This document shows positions 50,465 through 51,489 of a stretch of 51,489 nucleotides of DNA, one piece after another. The stretch spans positions 1-51,489 of the forward strand of contig CAAGGG010000054.1 in NCBI GenBank assembly GCA_900769355.1. Direction: 5' to 3'. A program made the position numbers and the translations under genes. The notes under the pieces are model-generated. The model was not told the origin of the DNA. It was given only the letters and a program-made list of their open reading frames with translations, and searched no databases. This DNA is from Candidatus Gastranaerophilales bacterium. GTDB taxonomy: Bacteria; Cyanobacteriota; Vampirovibrionia; Gastranaerophilales; Gastranaerophilaceae. Each line of letters begins with the position of its first letter. Positions within the stretch are counted from its first letter, which is position 1.

Positions 50465-51247
50465 CTATTCTGACTGAATAGACAAGTTCATAAATTCTAT
50501 ATCATCGTAATCGATGTAGGCTGTTTGTTTGAGGTTTCGCCCTGTGTGGATTGTGATTTCATTCATTTGTCCAACTTTTAGTAGGTTGTTTGGGATTTTT
50601 ATTCGTTGTCCATCTCCGTTGAGTTGAATTTCTGCAATTTTACTTCCATTGAAGAAAACTTCCGGAGGACTGGAAAAGGCGTGTGTGATAGAGTTTTGTT
50701 TAAGCGTTTTTGCCATAAGTGTGTCTATGCCAATGATTGAACCTATTACGAGATAGTTCGTTTTTGTAAGAACATTCGAGGCAATTATGAATGTTTTTGA
50801 AAAAAACGGACCTATTGATTTACCTTTGAACTCGCCAGAATTTGCTGAATTTTCAGAATAATTATCATCTCCGAGGTGGAACATTTCCGACGAAATTACT
50901 ACATCTTGGATATTACTTTTTTCAATGCCTACGACGATTGGTTTTGCAGCAATCTTTTCATCAATAGTGAGAGAAAACGGTCTGTAGCCATCTTTTTGGA
51001 TAGACATAATAGTAGGAGCTTTCAGGTTTGCGTTAAGTTTGAATGCTCCATCGCTGTCAGTAATTGTAATGTAGTCAAATTTTGGCAGACTGACTTTTGC
51101 ACCAGCTATTGGCATGTTAGTGGTGCTGTCAACAACTCTGCTGGAATTTCCCATGCCCGTTTTCATGACTCCACCTTCCATAACTGCGGAGACAGTTGGA
51201 ATTTGTAATAAAAAAATCAAACTAAATGTTAAAAATAATTTTTGCAT
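50465..51247 (-). CDS. Exported protein with carboxypeptidase-regulatory-like domain
   Basis: The 260-residue protein has a Sec signal peptide (MQKLFLTFSLIFLLQIPTVSA). A beta-sandwich of the carboxypeptidase-regulatory/CNA-B type follows near residues 35-110: VVDSTTNMPIAGAKVSLPKF, then TDSDGAFKLNANLKAPTIM and QKDGYRPFSLTI. The C-terminal half is unrecognised but contains a strand-rich piece (EVFFNGSKIAEIQLNGDGQR). It is probably a periplasmic or surface protein. The ATG has GTGAGGG upstream as RBS. It is divergent from the tRNA. Confidence 0.8.
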   Translation of the reverse strand: MQKLFLTFSLIFLLQIPTVSAVMEGGVMKTGMGNSSRVVDSTTNMPIAGAKVSLPKFDYITITDSDGAFKLNANLKAPTIMSIQKDGYRPFSLTIDEKIAAKPIVVGIEKSNIQDVVISSEMFHLGDDNYSENSANSGEFKGKSIGPFFSKTFIIASNVLTKTNYLVIGSIIGIDTLMAKTLKQNSITHAFSSPPEVFFNGSKIAEIQLNGDGQRIKIPNNLLKVGQMNEITIHTGRNLKQTAYIDYDDIEFMNLSIQSE

Positions 51248-51346
51248 AAACCCTCACTAACAGTGCTATTTTAGGGTGTTTTGTGGAGTTTTAAAATATA
51301 CAAATAAGAATTATTAAGAATATAAAATAAATTTTTAAAATAATAT

Positions 51347-51374
51347 TTGAAATTTAAAATGTTTTTGGTATTAT
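51347..51374 (+). promoter_or_regulatory. Promoter of tRNA-Leu
   Basis: TTGAAA (51347-51352), a 16-bp spacer and TATTAT (51369-51374), about 24 bp before the tRNA. The whole region is very AT-rich, so alternatives nearby exist. Confidence 0.5.
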
Positions 51375-51397
51375 ATAGATATGACAATTTAATTTAA

Positions 51398-51481
51398 GCC
51401 GAAGTGATGAAATTGGTAGACGTGCTAGACTCAAAATCTTGTGTGGGCAACCACGTGCCGGTTCGAGTCCGGCCTTCGGCA
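51398..51481 (+). tRNA. tRNA-Leu(CAA)
   Basis: The acceptor arms GCCGAAG and CTTCGGC pair perfectly, with A as discriminator. The anticodon loop CTCAAAA carries CAA. A long variable arm (GTGG-GCAA-CCAC) and the TTCGAGT T-loop are typical of class II tRNA-Leu. One mismatch is seen in the anticodon stem. The 3' CCA is not encoded. Confidence 0.95.
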
Positions 51482-51489
51482 AATAAAAA

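Overview
The window looks like a chromosomal segment of an AT-rich, non-photosynthetic member of the Cyanobacteriota, most likely a gut-type Gastranaerophilales (Vampirovibrionia, 'Melainabacteria'). This is an inference. It rests on a Ycf23/DUF561 protein (a cyanobacterial and plastid family), on pilin-like proteins with the FTLAEVLITLGIIGVVAA signature, on several large lineage-type membrane proteins with no recognised family, and on intergenic regions crowded with short palindromic repeats. Reading frames use the standard bacterial code, and ribosome-binding sites are mostly AAGG/GGAG type.

Layout. 1-2348: end of a peptide/nickel-type ABC transporter operon (binding-protein tail, two permeases). 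2511-11982: MgtC-like membrane protein, a 1107-residue membrane protein built from three repeats, a soluble histidine kinase with a NarL-type response regulator, RmuC, and two more unrecognised membrane proteins. 12066-14305: YchF and a pilin-like gene whose 5' end has been rebuilt by repeat sequence. 14413-19959: a 1378-residue GH13-type glycosidase and S-adenosylhomocysteine hydrolase. 20079-23728: Ycf23-like protein, a small HtrA-type protease, a WG-repeat protein, and a second pilin-like gene with a G10 tract in its coding start. 23725-28433: a RecB/Cas4-type Fe-S nuclease and a double SF1 helicase, which together resemble an AddAB/AdnAB-like break-processing machine. 28581-28787: a small winged-helix protein.

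29102-40795 is a compact island of phage head genes, all on the + strand: amidase, tail-hub-like protein, major capsid protein, probable scaffold, probable head-tail adaptor, then small terminase, GNAT-like protein, portal, a secreted TonB_C-like protein, a lipase, large terminase and a small membrane protein. No integrase, repressor, replication, tail-fibre or tail-tube gene is seen. The order is not the usual terminase-portal-scaffold-capsid-adaptor-hub order, and host-type palindromic repeats sit in the middle. It may be a rearranged remnant, a satellite, or a domesticated particle such as a gene-transfer agent; the sequence alone does not decide.

41091-51481 returns to host genes: a 649-residue protein with coiled-coil-like ends, SecA, a lytic transglycosylase, GyrB followed by four tandem structured 65-bp repeats, a secreted carboxypeptidase-regulatory-like protein, and tRNA-Leu(CAA).

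The most interesting points are the phage-derived particle island with its lipase cargo, the paired G10 tracts in pilin leaders (possible phase variation), the covarying tandem repeats after gyrB, and hairpin repeat families whose arms differ between copies but stay self-complementary.
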